From Chryseolinea soli (lineage in GTDB: Bacteria; Bacteroidota; Bacteroidia; Cytophagales; Cyclobacteriaceae): DNA of 64,000 bases. Below are positions 1-8,299 of this stretch, in pieces (the stretch's first letter is position 1; the number at the start of each line of letters is the position of its first letter). The translations under genes and the position numbers were made by a program. The stretch spans positions 6,324,001-6,388,000 of the forward strand of contig NZ_CP032382.1 in NCBI RefSeq assembly GCF_003589925.1, in the 5' to 3' direction. The notes under the pieces were generated by a model, which was given only the letters and a program-made list of their open reading frames with translations, was not told the DNA's origin and did no database searches.

Positions 1-2
1 TC

Positions 3-1121
3 AACCTGCACCAGACCGTGCTCACCGAGAACAATCACTTCGAACTGCTCATCAACGGCGAACAAAAATTCCCCAGCGTGTATGCCGCGTTGGAAGAAGC
101 CGAACATCACATCCACATCGAGTATTACATTTTTACCTATGACGATGTGGGCCGCAAAGTGGTAGACATCCTCATGCGCAAAGCGAAGCAAGGGGTTGAA
201 GTTCGCCTGGTCATCGACGACATGGGTTCCAAAAACAACAAACGGATGGTGCGCCGCCTGAAGCGCGCCGGCATCGACGTGTACCGGTTCATGCCCGTCA
301 CGTTTCCCTTCGCGGCCCAGGCCAACTACCGGAACCACCGCAAGATCATTGTCGTGGATGGCAAGGTGGGTTTTGTCGGGGGCATCAACATGGACGACCG
401 CTACCTGAACAATGGGAAGCATGAACTCTTCTGGCGCGATACGCACCTTAAGGTAGAAGGCCCGATGGTGAACCTGTTGCAGTTCCAGTTTTTGCTGAGC
501 TGGCATTTCACAGCAAAGAAGAACTTCGACTTGAAGCCGCCCTATTTCGAAAACACCGGCCCCGCCAAAGGCCGCTCCCCTGCCACATTGGTAGCCAGCG
601 GCCCCGACTCGCCCCGGCCGTATTGCATGGAAGCGATATTGACCGCCATTAACCGGGCATCCAAGATCATACGCATCACTACTCCCTATTTCATCCCCTC
701 CGATCAACTCACGACCGCCTTGCTCATGGCCGTGGGCAACGGCGTGGAAGTGGAGTTGATGCTGCCTGGTAAAACGGACTCTTACATTGTGCAACACGCC
801 TCCTTCTCGTACCTGACGCCGCTGCTGCGTGCAGGTGTGAGGGTTTTTCTCTACGAAAGAGGATTTGTCCATGCTAAGAGCATCACCGTCGACAACCAAC
901 TGGCCATCGTGGGCACGGTGAACATGGACACTCGCAGCTTCTACATCAACTTCGAACTGGCCGCCCTGGCCTATGACGAAGCCCTGTGCAAGGCGCTGGA
1001 CGATGCCTTCGAAGACGACCTTCAATATTCGCGCGAGCTGAACTATCACATCTGGGGAAGCCGCCATATCGTCCGTCGCGTCACGGAGTCGGTTTGCCGG
1101 TTGCTGACGCCCTTGCTTTAG
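3..1121 (+). CDS. cls: Cardiolipin synthase / phospholipase D family protein (5' end outside window)
   Basis: Membrane-associated enzyme that joins phosphatidyl groups to make cardiolipin. Two HKD (PLD) motifs are visible: HRKIIVVD near nt 336, followed by a GGINMDDRY stretch, and HAKSITVD near nt 870, followed by GTVNMDTRSF. This is the two-domain arrangement of bacterial Cls. The frame is open to the left edge, and the N-terminal membrane segments expected for a protein of about 480 residues are not seen, so the gene starts outside the window. A GTG at nt 18 is unlikely to be the true start. The stop lies 113 bp before the transketolase gene on the same strand. Another PLD-family synthase is possible, but the motif spacing fits Cls well. 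Confidence 0.88.
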   Translation, partial: NLHQTVLTENNHFELLINGEQKFPSVYAALEEAEHHIHIEYYIFTYDDVGRKVVDILMRKAKQGVEVRLVIDDMGSKNNKRMVRRLKRAGIDVYRFMPVTFPFAAQANYRNHRKIIVVDGKVGFVGGINMDDRYLNNGKHELFWRDTHLKVEGPMVNLLQFQFLLSWHFTAKKNFDLKPPYFENTGPAKGRSPATLVASGPDSPRPYCMEAILTAINRASKIIRITTPYFIPSDQLTTALLMAVGNGVEVELMLPGKTDSYIVQHASFSYLTPLLRAGVRVFLYERGFVHAKSITVDNQLAIVGTVNMDTRSFYINFELAALAYDEALCKALDDAFEDDLQYSRELNYHIWGSRHIVRRVTESVCRLLTPLL

Positions 1122-1234
1122 GGTGATTATTTGTGAAAAACCCTGTGGGAAGAGTCCAAAACTTTTGCGACTTTCGCAACGCTCAACCGAGAGCTTTAAA
1201 CCCATTGATTTACTTTTAAACGCATTCCTACCGC

Positions 1235-2188
1235 ATGACCAAGTTCACCTTCACCGAAAAGAAAGATACCCGCTCCGGCTTTGGCGTGGGCCTGCATGAA
1301 TTGGGACAAAACAACAACAAAGTCGTTGCCCTCTGCGCCGACCTGACCGGCTCGCTGAAGATGGATGCGTTCAAGAAAGATTTCCCCGAAAGATTCTACC
1401 AAGTGGGCATCGCGGAAGCCAACATGATGGGCCTCGCCGCCGGCATGAGCATCAGCGGAAAGATCCCCTTCACCGGCACGTTTGCCAACTTTTCGACCGG
1501 CCGCGTATACGACCAAATCCGTCAATCAATCGCTTACTCAGGTAAAAATGTTAAGATTTGCGCCTCCCACGCGGGTTTGACCCTCGGTGAGGACGGTGCC
1601 ACGCACCAGATCCTGGAAGACATCGGCATGATGAAAATGCTGCCTGGCATGACCGTGATCGTACCCTGCGATTATGCTCAAACCAAGGCCGCCACGATCG
1701 CCCTGGGCAGCCACGTGGGCCCGACCTACCTCCGCTTTGGCCGCCCCAGCTGGCCCATCTTCACGGCGGACCGCCCCTTCACCATCGGCAAAGCCGACAA
1801 GATGATCGAAGGCAAGGACGTGACTATTTTTGCCTGCGGCCACCTGGTGTGGAACGCCATCGAAGCCGAAGCCGTACTGGCCGCCAAAGGCATCAGCGTG
1901 GAGCTCATCAACATCCACACGATCAAGCCACTCGACGTAGAAGCCGTACTGGCCTCTGTAGAGAAGACACGCTGCGTCGTGACCTGCGAAGAGCACCAAA
2001 TGAACGGCGGCCTCGGCGACAGCATCGCCCAAGTGCTTGCCCGCACCAATCCCACGCCGCTCGAAATGGTAGCCGTGAACGACTCCTTCGGCGAAAGCGG
2101 AACCCCTACTCAGCTTCTTAAGAAATACGGCCTCGGCCCCGAGAACATCGTCGCTGCCGTGGAGAAAGTTTTGAAGCGCAAGAAGTAA
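1235..2188 (+). CDS. Transketolase, C-terminal subunit
   Basis: This 317-residue protein carries the pyrimidine-binding domain (about 10-170) and C-terminal domain (about 185-310) of transketolase. The motif VGIAEANMMG contains the glutamate (E61) that activates thiamine diphosphate in this family. It lacks the N-terminal cofactor-binding domain, so a separate N-terminal subunit is needed for the pentose phosphate pathway reaction. In many bacteria with split transketolase the two subunits are adjacent; here the upstream neighbour is cls, so the partner must be elsewhere. A 1-deoxyxylulose-5-phosphate synthase half or the beta subunit of a 2-oxoacid dehydrogenase are alternatives, but the motifs read as transketolase. 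Confidence 0.88.
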   Translation: MTKFTFTEKKDTRSGFGVGLHELGQNNNKVVALCADLTGSLKMDAFKKDFPERFYQVGIAEANMMGLAAGMSISGKIPFTGTFANFSTGRVYDQIRQSIAYSGKNVKICASHAGLTLGEDGATHQILEDIGMMKMLPGMTVIVPCDYAQTKAATIALGSHVGPTYLRFGRPSWPIFTADRPFTIGKADKMIEGKDVTIFACGHLVWNAIEAEAVLAAKGISVELINIHTIKPLDVEAVLASVEKTRCVVTCEEHQMNGGLGDSIAQVLARTNPTPLEMVAVNDSFGESGTPTQLLKKYGLGPENIVAAVEKVLKRKK

Positions 2189-2468
2189 GCTTTACTCATT
2201 CTAGTTTGTTGATGTGCTGTTGTTGGTGTCCCACCAACACCTTCATTCAGCATCCCGTGTCGAAAAGGAAAACCAGCGCGCCTGTTTTCGCGATCGCTCG
2301 TATATTCCACCCGTGGCCTTTGTTGGTGTATTCAATCGTGCATGATGCGTCGACATTATCGATCGGAAATGCACTCCATCGACCACACCAAAAATTCCAC
2401 CCAACGTGGGGTCGCATGACGAAACCCTCGACCAGGTTCGCGAGTTTAAATCCTAGTTTTTTATCACT
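2189..2468. other. Intergenic region, no gene recognised
   Basis: About 280 bases without a convincing gene. A small hairpin (7-bp stem GTTGGTG/CACCAAC, nt 2223-2239) lies 35 bases after the transketolase stop but has no T-run, so it is only a weak terminator candidate. An open frame of 88 codons here has no recognisable motif. Confidence 0.4.
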
Positions 2469-3320
2469 ATGAACAGACGAACCTTTCTACAAAGTGCCTC
2501 TGCTCTTTCGGGGATCCTCGCAGTGCCGTCCCCAGCATGGGCCAAAAAATCTCCTATGAAAATTCATTTTCTCCGACACGCCACCTTCCTGCTGGAAGCC
2601 GAGGGTGTAACGCTCCTGATCGATCCGATGCTCAGTCCCAAAGATGCCATGGATCCTGTAGCGAATGCCTCTACCACCCATCGCATTCCCATGGTAGACC
2701 TCCCGATCGACGAAGCTTCCCTCAAAAAACAATTGGCCAAGATCGACGCCGTGATCGTTACCCACACCCATCGCGACCACTGGGACGCCCGCGCCAAAGA
2801 ACTCCTGGCCAAAGACATTCCCCTCATCAGCCAGCCGTCCGACAAAGACGCGCTGACCGCTGCAGGGTTCACAAACCTCCTGCCCGTAGAAGACACCATC
2901 GAATTCAAAGGACTCCGGATCCATCGCACGGGCGGCCAACATGGCACCGGCGAGATCGGCCAAAAGATGGGAAAAGTATCCGGCTTTGTGATCGAACAAA
3001 ACGGCCAACGCCTCTATGTCGCCGGCGATACGATTTGGTGCGACGAAGTAGCCGACGCCCTGAAAAAACACACACCCCATTTCGTCGTCGTCAACGCCGG
3101 CGCTGCACAATTTCTTCAAGGCGGTCCGATCACGATGAGTGGTGACGACGTCGTCACCGTATGTAGCGCGTTACCCTCTGCAAAAGTGATTGCCGTCCAC
3201 ATGGACACTGTCAACCACTGCCTCCTGAAACGCACCGACCTCCGAAAGATCCTCGAAGAAAAAAAACTCACCAAACGATGCACCATCCCCACCGACGGCG
3301 AAGTGCTCTCCCTGACCTGA
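2469..3320 (+). CDS. Tat-exported MBL-fold (UlaG-like) metal hydrolase
   Basis: A 283-residue protein. The N-terminus MNRRTFLQSASAL is a twin-arginine (Tat) signal with an AWA cleavage site near residue 25, so the folded enzyme should be exported to the periplasm. The metal-binding motif THTHRDHWD (H99, H101, D103, H104) and the later AGDT and AVHMD stretches are those of the metallo-beta-lactamase fold. The short, single-domain form resembles the UlaG-like or beta-lactamase superfamily 2 hydrolases. The substrate cannot be told. It is flanked by a convergent phosphodiesterase gene and appears to be transcribed alone. Confidence 0.82.
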   Translation: MNRRTFLQSASALSGILAVPSPAWAKKSPMKIHFLRHATFLLEAEGVTLLIDPMLSPKDAMDPVANASTTHRIPMVDLPIDEASLKKQLAKIDAVIVTHTHRDHWDARAKELLAKDIPLISQPSDKDALTAAGFTNLLPVEDTIEFKGLRIHRTGGQHGTGEIGQKMGKVSGFVIEQNGQRLYVAGDTIWCDEVADALKKHTPHFVVVNAGAAQFLQGGPITMSGDDVVTVCSALPSAKVIAVHMDTVNHCLLKRTDLRKILEEKKLTKRCTIPTDGEVLSLT

Positions 3321-3345
3321 CAAATCCGGAGGACGTGTGAAGAGT

Positions 3346-3387
3346 GACTACTGAGTACTGGTTACTGGCTACTGACTACTGGCTACT
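3346..3387 (+). repeat. Heptanucleotide tandem repeat (6 copies)
   Basis: Six exact-length 7-bp units in a row: GACTACT, GAGTACT, GGTTACT, GGCTACT, GACTACT, GGCTACT (consensus G[AG][CGT]TACT). The array lies between two convergent genes and runs up to the stop codon of the minus-strand phosphodiesterase. Its GGCTACT unit differs by one base from the GGCTCCT unit of the arrays near 16.1-16.3 kb. Confidence 0.8.
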
Positions 3388-4600
3388 ATTTCCGATAGAC
3401 CTCCTTCAACACTTCCCCCTTCCCATCAATAAGCGACGTCACTTTCAGCCCCAACAACTTTGCAATGAAGGGATACACATGAATGTTCTCAAACGGCGCG
3501 ATGGTCTTGCCCTTCTTTATGTGAGGTCCGCGGGCATAAAATATCCCTCGCATTTCTTTGACCACTGATGGATCGAAACCATGTACCCCGAAATAGGGAT
3601 TCCATTTCTGGCTAGGGTCGCGTGCCACGCGAATGTAGTGTCCGGGCTCTACCACCAACAGCAGATCGCCGGCGCGGGGATGATCATAGTGCCACGCCTT
3701 CGGCAGCATCTGGCGTTTATAGATCTTGTAGTTTTCCTCTTGTTTTTTCAACACATCATAGAGCGAGTCGGGCTTGGCCGTGTACAGGTGCGCCTGGGTG
3801 CCTCCATTGGCGATCACCACCGACTTGTCGCCGATGTTGAAGAGCTTGCCGAGGGTGACATAGGTTTGTTCCTCTTCTTTTAGCTCCAACATGCCATGGT
3901 CCGATACGATGACCATGTCCACGGGGAGCTTCAACTCATCGACGCCGTGCATGAGGGTGCCCAACAGGCTGTCGGCTTTTAGCGCCGTGCGCTTCAGAGC
4001 GTCGGAATTGGGACCGGTGTCGTGGCCTTCGGTGTCGACGAGGGAGAAATAGAGGGTGATGAAATGGGGTCGCTCCTGTTCGGGGAGCTTGAGCCATTCG
4101 AGGGTTTGCTGGACACGCTTGTCGTTGGAGAAGGCCTCGTCGTAGCTGAAATAATAGTCAGGTTTTACGCCCTGGATATCGGTCTCCGAGCCCACCCAAA
4201 AGCACGACGCCGATCGTACACCCTGTTGCTTGGCTAATACCCACAGCGGCGTGCCTCCATAGAAGGCCGGGTTTTGCACGACGGTCTTGTTGCTGATGGA
4301 ATACTTTATTTTCAACTGGGGATCATAGAACTGGTTGTCTACCAGGCCGTGATGCCCCGGGTAGAGCCCGGTGACGAGGGTATAGTGATTGGGAAAGGTC
4401 TTGCTGGGAAAGGACGGGATCATCCCTTCGGCGGCCGTGCCCTCGCGGATAAACTTTTCAAAATTCGGAAGGTGAAAACGGCTTACATAATCGTAGCGGA
4501 ACCCATCGAAAGAGACGAGCACGACGTACGGCGATGCCGTATGCTGAGCCTGTAAAACATGGGGGATGAAGAAGAGAAGAACAAAGAGAATCCGGTTCAT
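3386..4600 (-). CDS. Secreted nucleotide pyrophosphatase/phosphodiesterase (NPP/alkaline phosphatase superfamily)
   Basis: A 404-residue exported enzyme: signal peptide of about 18 residues (hydrophobic LFVLLFFIPHVLQA, cut before QH). The first metal site is VSFDGFRYDY (D32). The nucleophile is the threonine in PSFPSKTFPNHYTLVTG (T68), typical of ectonucleotide pyrophosphatase/phosphodiesterases. Later metal ligands appear in LVDTEGHDTGP and IVSDHGM. It probably hydrolyses phosphodiester or pyrophosphate bonds of nucleotides or lipid head groups in the periplasm. It is convergent with the MBL hydrolase, and its stop codon abuts a heptamer repeat array. Full length for the bacterial branch of the family. 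Confidence 0.9.
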   Translation of the reverse strand: MNRILFVLLFFIPHVLQAQHTASPYVVLVSFDGFRYDYVSRFHLPNFEKFIREGTAAEGMIPSFPSKTFPNHYTLVTGLYPGHHGLVDNQFYDPQLKIKYSISNKTVVQNPAFYGGTPLWVLAKQQGVRSASCFWVGSETDIQGVKPDYYFSYDEAFSNDKRVQQTLEWLKLPEQERPHFITLYFSLVDTEGHDTGPNSDALKRTALKADSLLGTLMHGVDELKLPVDMVIVSDHGMLELKEEEQTYVTLGKLFNIGDKSVVIANGGTQAHLYTAKPDSLYDVLKKQEENYKIYKRQMLPKAWHYDHPRAGDLLLVVEPGHYIRVARDPSQKWNPYFGVHGFDPSVVKEMRGIFYARGPHIKKGKTIAPFENIHVYPFIAKLLGLKVTSLIDGKGEVLKEVYRK

Positions 4601-4717
4601 TCAAGCGTCTGGAGTATCGCGGAAATGTAAGAAACAATTTGTCAGCCCCGGGTGACCCATGCGTAAAAAATATGGAGATTTTCGACAGGAGGACGATCCC
4701 CTATTCATATCGTAGCG

Positions 4718-4960
4718 CTACGGGTTTGCCGACAAAAAGTCGTCGAAGATCTTCATCACCAGCGGCGCCAGGTCGTTCTCCGAACCCAGCTCGTTGTTGA
4801 CATATTCATAGGGGTGATTGAGCACGCTCGTCTTGGTACGCTCCACGAACGAAAGCCAATCCTTCCGCTCCATCTTCCGCTTCTGATGCATCATCATGAC
4901 CTTCACCGGCTCCAGGGCATTGTTCAGCTTGCGTCTTACCGTTTTGAGTTCTTGATCCAT
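4718..4960 (-). CDS. Small conserved-looking hypothetical protein (80 aa)
   Basis: I do not recognise a family. The protein is charged and mostly helical (MDQELKTVRRKLNN at the start), with a central MMMHQKRKMERKDW segment, and has no signal peptide or membrane segment, so it is likely cytoplasmic. It starts with ATG, has codon use like its neighbours, and lies alone on the minus strand upstream of the phosphodiesterase, 117 bp away. Possibly a Bacteroidota-specific small protein. Confidence 0.5.
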   Translation of the reverse strand: MDQELKTVRRKLNNALEPVKVMMMHQKRKMERKDWLSFVERTKTSVLNHPYEYVNNELGSENDLAPLVMKIFDDFLSANP

Positions 4961-5397
4961 AGCGATTTACGGACGAAACAGGGTTTTCAAGGGCGCTCTG
5001 AGACGCCGCAGTTCGGGGGACCTGTTCCAACCATTCGCGAAAGTCCTTCGAATTTCAGACAACGAAAACAAAATCGTATTATCAAAATATTATGCTACAA
5101 CGAACAGACATAACATACAATTGATGATCTCTCAACATAAATCGGGTGGATATTTTTGGCCAAAACAGCAAAGTCGCTAGCGCCCGACGCCGAGTTTATT
5201 CCGTTTCCATGCTTCATCACCGGCCCCTAAGGCTACCGTTGTGACACGCTATCTTGGCGCCACTCCACCCCTCTTGGGAGCGCTCCGACCGTCTGGTCGA
5301 GGCTCTTTTTCGGGATGAAACCAGGGCTTATTACGCCGGGCGGGCGCTTGGGGATAAAACCCTTGAATGAACTTCCTTTAAAATTTTTCGTTGAAAT
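4961..5397. other. Intergenic region before tRNA-Asp
   Basis: About 440 bases with no convincing gene. A minus-strand open frame around 5233-5454 runs through the tRNA promoter and has no motif. The first 180 bases are AT-rich and may hold the promoter of the 80-residue minus-strand gene. Confidence 0.4.
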
Positions 5398-5428
5398 TTT
5401 GGAGAAAAGAAACCCAAAGCTATCTTTG
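5398..5428 (+). promoter_or_regulatory. Bacteroidota-type promoter of tRNA-Asp
   Basis: TTTG at 5398-5401 and TATCTTTG at 5421-5428 are separated by exactly 19 bases, matching the TTTG-N19-TAnnTTTG consensus of the Bacteroidota housekeeping sigma factor. Transcription should start near 5435, about 34 bases before the mature tRNA. Confidence 0.8.
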
Positions 5429-5468
5429 CACTCCCTTAAAGGACACACCCACACAAAAACATCAAAAT

Positions 5469-5542
5469 GGTCCGGTAGTTCAGCTGGTTAGAATGCCTGC
5501 CTGTCACGCAGGAGGTCGCGGGTTCGAGTCCCGTCCGGACCG
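5469..5542 (+). tRNA. tRNA-Asp (anticodon GTC)
   Basis: A 74-nt cloverleaf. Acceptor stem GGTCCGG (5469-5475) pairs with CCGGACC (5535-5541), with G as discriminator at 5542. The D arm contains AGCTGGTTAGA. The anticodon stem CCTGC/GCAGG encloses loop CTGTCAC, giving anticodon GTC (5503-5505). The T arm is GCGGGTTCGAGTCCCGT. The 3' CCA is not encoded. A terminator follows after about 18 bases, so it is a single-gene transcript. Confidence 0.97.
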
Positions 5543-5560
5543 CACATCTTACTGATTATC

Positions 5561-5590
5561 AAGGAGTTATGAAAATAACTCCTTTTTTAT
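5561..5590 (+). terminator. Intrinsic terminator of tRNA-Asp
   Basis: Perfect 10-bp stem AAGGAGTTAT / ATAACTCCTT with a GAAA tetraloop, followed by a T-run (5585-5588). It lies 18 bases after the tRNA. Confidence 0.88.
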
Positions 5591-5619
5591 TTTCAGCTAT
5601 TACCGGCACTAATTTTAAG

Positions 5620-5641
5620 GTAAACCGTTGTCTTGATTCGC
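5620..5641 (+). repeat. 22-nt motif, copy 1 (second copy at 28597-28618)
   Basis: Begins GTAAACCGTTGT and ends TGATTCGC. It is identical to 28597-28618 at 20 of 22 positions (CT versus TC in the middle). In both places GCCCAA follows within 9-14 nt and then a terminator hairpin. Function unknown. Confidence 0.6.
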
Positions 5642-5657
5642 GTATTTTTAGCCCAAC

Positions 5658-5688
5658 AAAAAAAGCAGGTCTAGTAGCCTGCTTTTTT
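5658..5688. terminator. Bidirectional terminator
   Basis: Stem AAAAAAGCAGG / CCTGCTTTTTT around loop TCTAGTAG, with A- and T-tracts on both sides. It can end transcripts from the minus-strand permease gene (stop at 5748) and anything arriving from the left on the plus strand. Confidence 0.82.
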
Positions 5689-5747
5689 CATGAAGTAGTG
5701 AATCTACCAAATCAAAGTAGTTGGCTGGATAGAAAGCTTCACGTATT

Positions 5748-8144
5748 CTACTCCGCCCTCAATATTTTCGCTGGATTCACCAACGCCGCCTTAATCGCCT
5801 GCGCACTTATGGTCAGCACCGAAATCAACAACGGTATCACCAGCGCAACCGCCAGCACGATCCATCCCACATCCGTATGATACGTAAACGTCTCCAACCA
5901 CTCCCTCATCAACATCCATCCCACTGGCCCGGCAATAAGCACCGACACCAGCACGAGCTTTGAAAAATCTTTTGTCAACAACACCACAATTCCTGCCACC
6001 GGTGCACCCAACACTTTACGAATGCTGATCTCTTGCAAGCGCTGGCGGATCATGAACGTGGAGAGTCCGAACAATCCGAGGCACGCAATGAAAAACGACA
6101 GCCCGGCAAAAACATAAAACACTGTCTGCATCTTGCGCTCAGTTGCATATTGCTGTTCAAGCGAGTCGTCCACAAATGCGTAGTGCAGCGGCACGTCCGC
6201 TACCATCTTGGCCCACACCGTTTCCAGGTGTTTGATAGCGTCCTGGATATGCGCCGTCTTCACACGGAGCGACATGCTGCCGCCGGTCTTGGCGTAGCCG
6301 ATCAGTAAGGGCTGCACGGACATGTGGAGGTCTTCGAAGTGAAAGTCCTGGACAACACCAACGACGTAGCGGATGTCGTCACCGCCGCCAAAGGGTTTGC
6401 CAAGGGCGTTGTCGGCCGTGCCCCAACCGAGGTTGCGGACGGTGGCTTCATTGACGATGACGGCCTTTGCCGAGTCGGCCGTGGCGCGCAAGAAGGCGCG
6501 GCCTGCTACGAAGTTCATTTTGTAGGTGTCGAAGTAATCGGGGTCCACGTTCATCCGGTAGATGCTCGTGGTCACTTCTTTGTCGTTGTTGTCGCGGGTG
6601 TTGATCCAGCCGTTGCCCAGGCCTCCTACCACATTAGAGTTGTGCAGACTGGTTTGCTCGATGTAGGGTACCGAAAGCAGTGCATCGCGCAAGGTTTGAT
6701 ATTTCTTCTTCACGGCATCGTCGCCGTTGAAATCGACGGTGATCACGCCATGGCCTTCATAGCCCAGGGGTTTGCTGGCGATGAATTGCATTTGGCGGTT
6801 CACGGTGAGAATGGAAATCAGCAACACCGTAGAGATGACGAACTGCACAATAACCAGGGCCTTGCGGAAGGTTTGTCCGCCCTCGCTGCTAAAAAACTTT
6901 CCGCGCAATGCCGCCATGGGTTGAAACGACGACAGCACAATGGCCGGATAGATGCCCGACAGCAACGTGACGATCAGTACAAAGGCAGCCAATGCTAATA
7001 GATTGGTGACATCAAACGGCAACTGGTACGGTTGGCCCATCCACCACGAAAAGTACGGCAACACCATCTGTGCCAACGCGACACCCAGCACTACCGCCAA
7101 CAGCGTAGTAACAAACGTTTCGAGAAAGAACTGACGCATCAGGTTCCCTTTGCTTGCCCCGGCCACCTTGCGCAGCGAGATCTCTTTCGCGCGGTTCACC
7201 GACGTGGCGGTGGTGAGGTTGATGTAGTTGAAACAGGCGAGCAGCAACACCAGGATGGCTACTGCAATGAATACGCGCACCGTCATCAGGTCGCCATTGT
7301 TGGCCGAGTCATAGCGATGATGGGAACGGAGGTGGATGTCTGTAATAGGCTGGAGAAAATATTGGTATGACATTTTGTTGTCGGCCCACTCTTTTTTTGA
7401 ATGTTCGGCCACCACTTCATTGACCTTGTTTTCTACCGCCTTCCACTTCGACGGATCATGGATCTCGATGTAGGTGTGAGGCCATCCTCCTACCCACTGG
7501 TTGTCGATATCGTCTTTCCAGTTCTTGAGGGCATAGGCATGCAAGGTCACGTAGGGAACCACGAAGTCGAATTGAATGTGTGAGTTTACCGGCGGATCTT
7601 CCACGACAGCCGCCACCGTGTAGGGTTCGTCGTCCATTAGCACGGTTTTATCCACGGCATTTTCAACACTTCCGAAATAGGCTATGGCCTTCGCGCGCGT
7701 GAACACCACCTGGTCGGGTGTACGAAGAAGTTGGTGCGTCGAGCCGGCGATGATGGGAAAGCCGAAGAACGAGAAGAAGGTGGAATCGGCAAAGATGCCT
7801 TCTTGCTCGAAGTTCACTTCCTTGTTGTAGCGGATTTTATAGTTCGCCCTGAACACGCGGCAAGCGCTGGCGATGTCGGCGATTTCTTTGGGCAACTGCG
7901 CCCCCAAGGCCACACCCGAAGGTGCCTGGGAGAACGTTTCGGCTTCGCTCTTAAACGTATTCCAGATGCGGAACTTTGCGTCGGCGTTGGGATGGAAATT
8001 ATCGAACGTCAATTCGCGTTCGGCCCAGATGGCGATGACAAGACAGGTGGCAAGTCCGATCGTGAGGCCGGTCACATTCAGGAATGCCGACACTTTGTTT
8101 TTGGCAAGGTGTCGCCAGGCGGTGGAGAGGATGGCTTTGAACAT
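5748..8144 (-). CDS. ABC transporter permease, MacB/FtsX type (798 aa)
   Basis: Inner-membrane protein of the double-FtsX permease family: N-terminal membrane segment (about 17-42, AFLNVTGLTIGLATCLVIAIW), a MacB-like periplasmic domain (about 45-270), four-helix FtsX block (about 285-420), a second periplasmic domain, and a C-terminal FtsX block (about 670-795). Conserved coupling-helix sequences RAKEISLRKVAGAS and LQEISIRKVLGAP precede the membrane blocks. In Bacteroidota such permeases are common and work with a separately encoded ATPase; none is present in this window. Substrate unknown; the family covers efflux, lipoprotein trafficking and mechanotransmission. It is one of three paralogues here (also 8300-10663 and 13671-16049). 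Confidence 0.88.
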   Translation of the reverse strand: MFKAILSTAWRHLAKNKVSAFLNVTGLTIGLATCLVIAIWAERELTFDNFHPNADAKFRIWNTFKSEAETFSQAPSGVALGAQLPKEIADIASACRVFRANYKIRYNKEVNFEQEGIFADSTFFSFFGFPIIAGSTHQLLRTPDQVVFTRAKAIAYFGSVENAVDKTVLMDDEPYTVAAVVEDPPVNSHIQFDFVVPYVTLHAYALKNWKDDIDNQWVGGWPHTYIEIHDPSKWKAVENKVNEVVAEHSKKEWADNKMSYQYFLQPITDIHLRSHHRYDSANNGDLMTVRVFIAVAILVLLLACFNYINLTTATSVNRAKEISLRKVAGASKGNLMRQFFLETFVTTLLAVVLGVALAQMVLPYFSWWMGQPYQLPFDVTNLLALAAFVLIVTLLSGIYPAIVLSSFQPMAALRGKFFSSEGGQTFRKALVIVQFVISTVLLISILTVNRQMQFIASKPLGYEGHGVITVDFNGDDAVKKKYQTLRDALLSVPYIEQTSLHNSNVVGGLGNGWINTRDNNDKEVTTSIYRMNVDPDYFDTYKMNFVAGRAFLRATADSAKAVIVNEATVRNLGWGTADNALGKPFGGGDDIRYVVGVVQDFHFEDLHMSVQPLLIGYAKTGGSMSLRVKTAHIQDAIKHLETVWAKMVADVPLHYAFVDDSLEQQYATERKMQTVFYVFAGLSFFIACLGLFGLSTFMIRQRLQEISIRKVLGAPVAGIVVLLTKDFSKLVLVSVLIAGPVGWMLMREWLETFTYHTDVGWIVLAVALVIPLLISVLTISAQAIKAALVNPAKILRAE

Positions 8145-8299
8145 AGGTTGGATTGGTCGCTATTCCCGGTCAACGCTTGAATATCGTGCCAACCTGCGAA
8201 ATGACAAAATCAACCCATTCAAGGTGTTGGCTTGTTCGATGCTGAGCCTTGCATGTTCGTTTCCGGGACGGAATGCTCACCTGCGACGCGTCACAAGTT

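Noticed and set aside
2206..2472. 88-codon plus-strand frame between transketolase and MBL hydrolase
   Set aside because: No motif, poor codon pattern, and it overlaps the ATG of the next gene.
5233..5454. 73-codon minus-strand frame before tRNA-Asp
   Set aside because: It runs through the tRNA promoter and shows only internal low-complexity KGFIPKRP-like repeats.
5469..5690. Integration site (att) at tRNA-Asp
   Set aside because: No integrase gene and no direct repeat of the tRNA 3' end were found in the window; the sequences after the tRNA are terminators.
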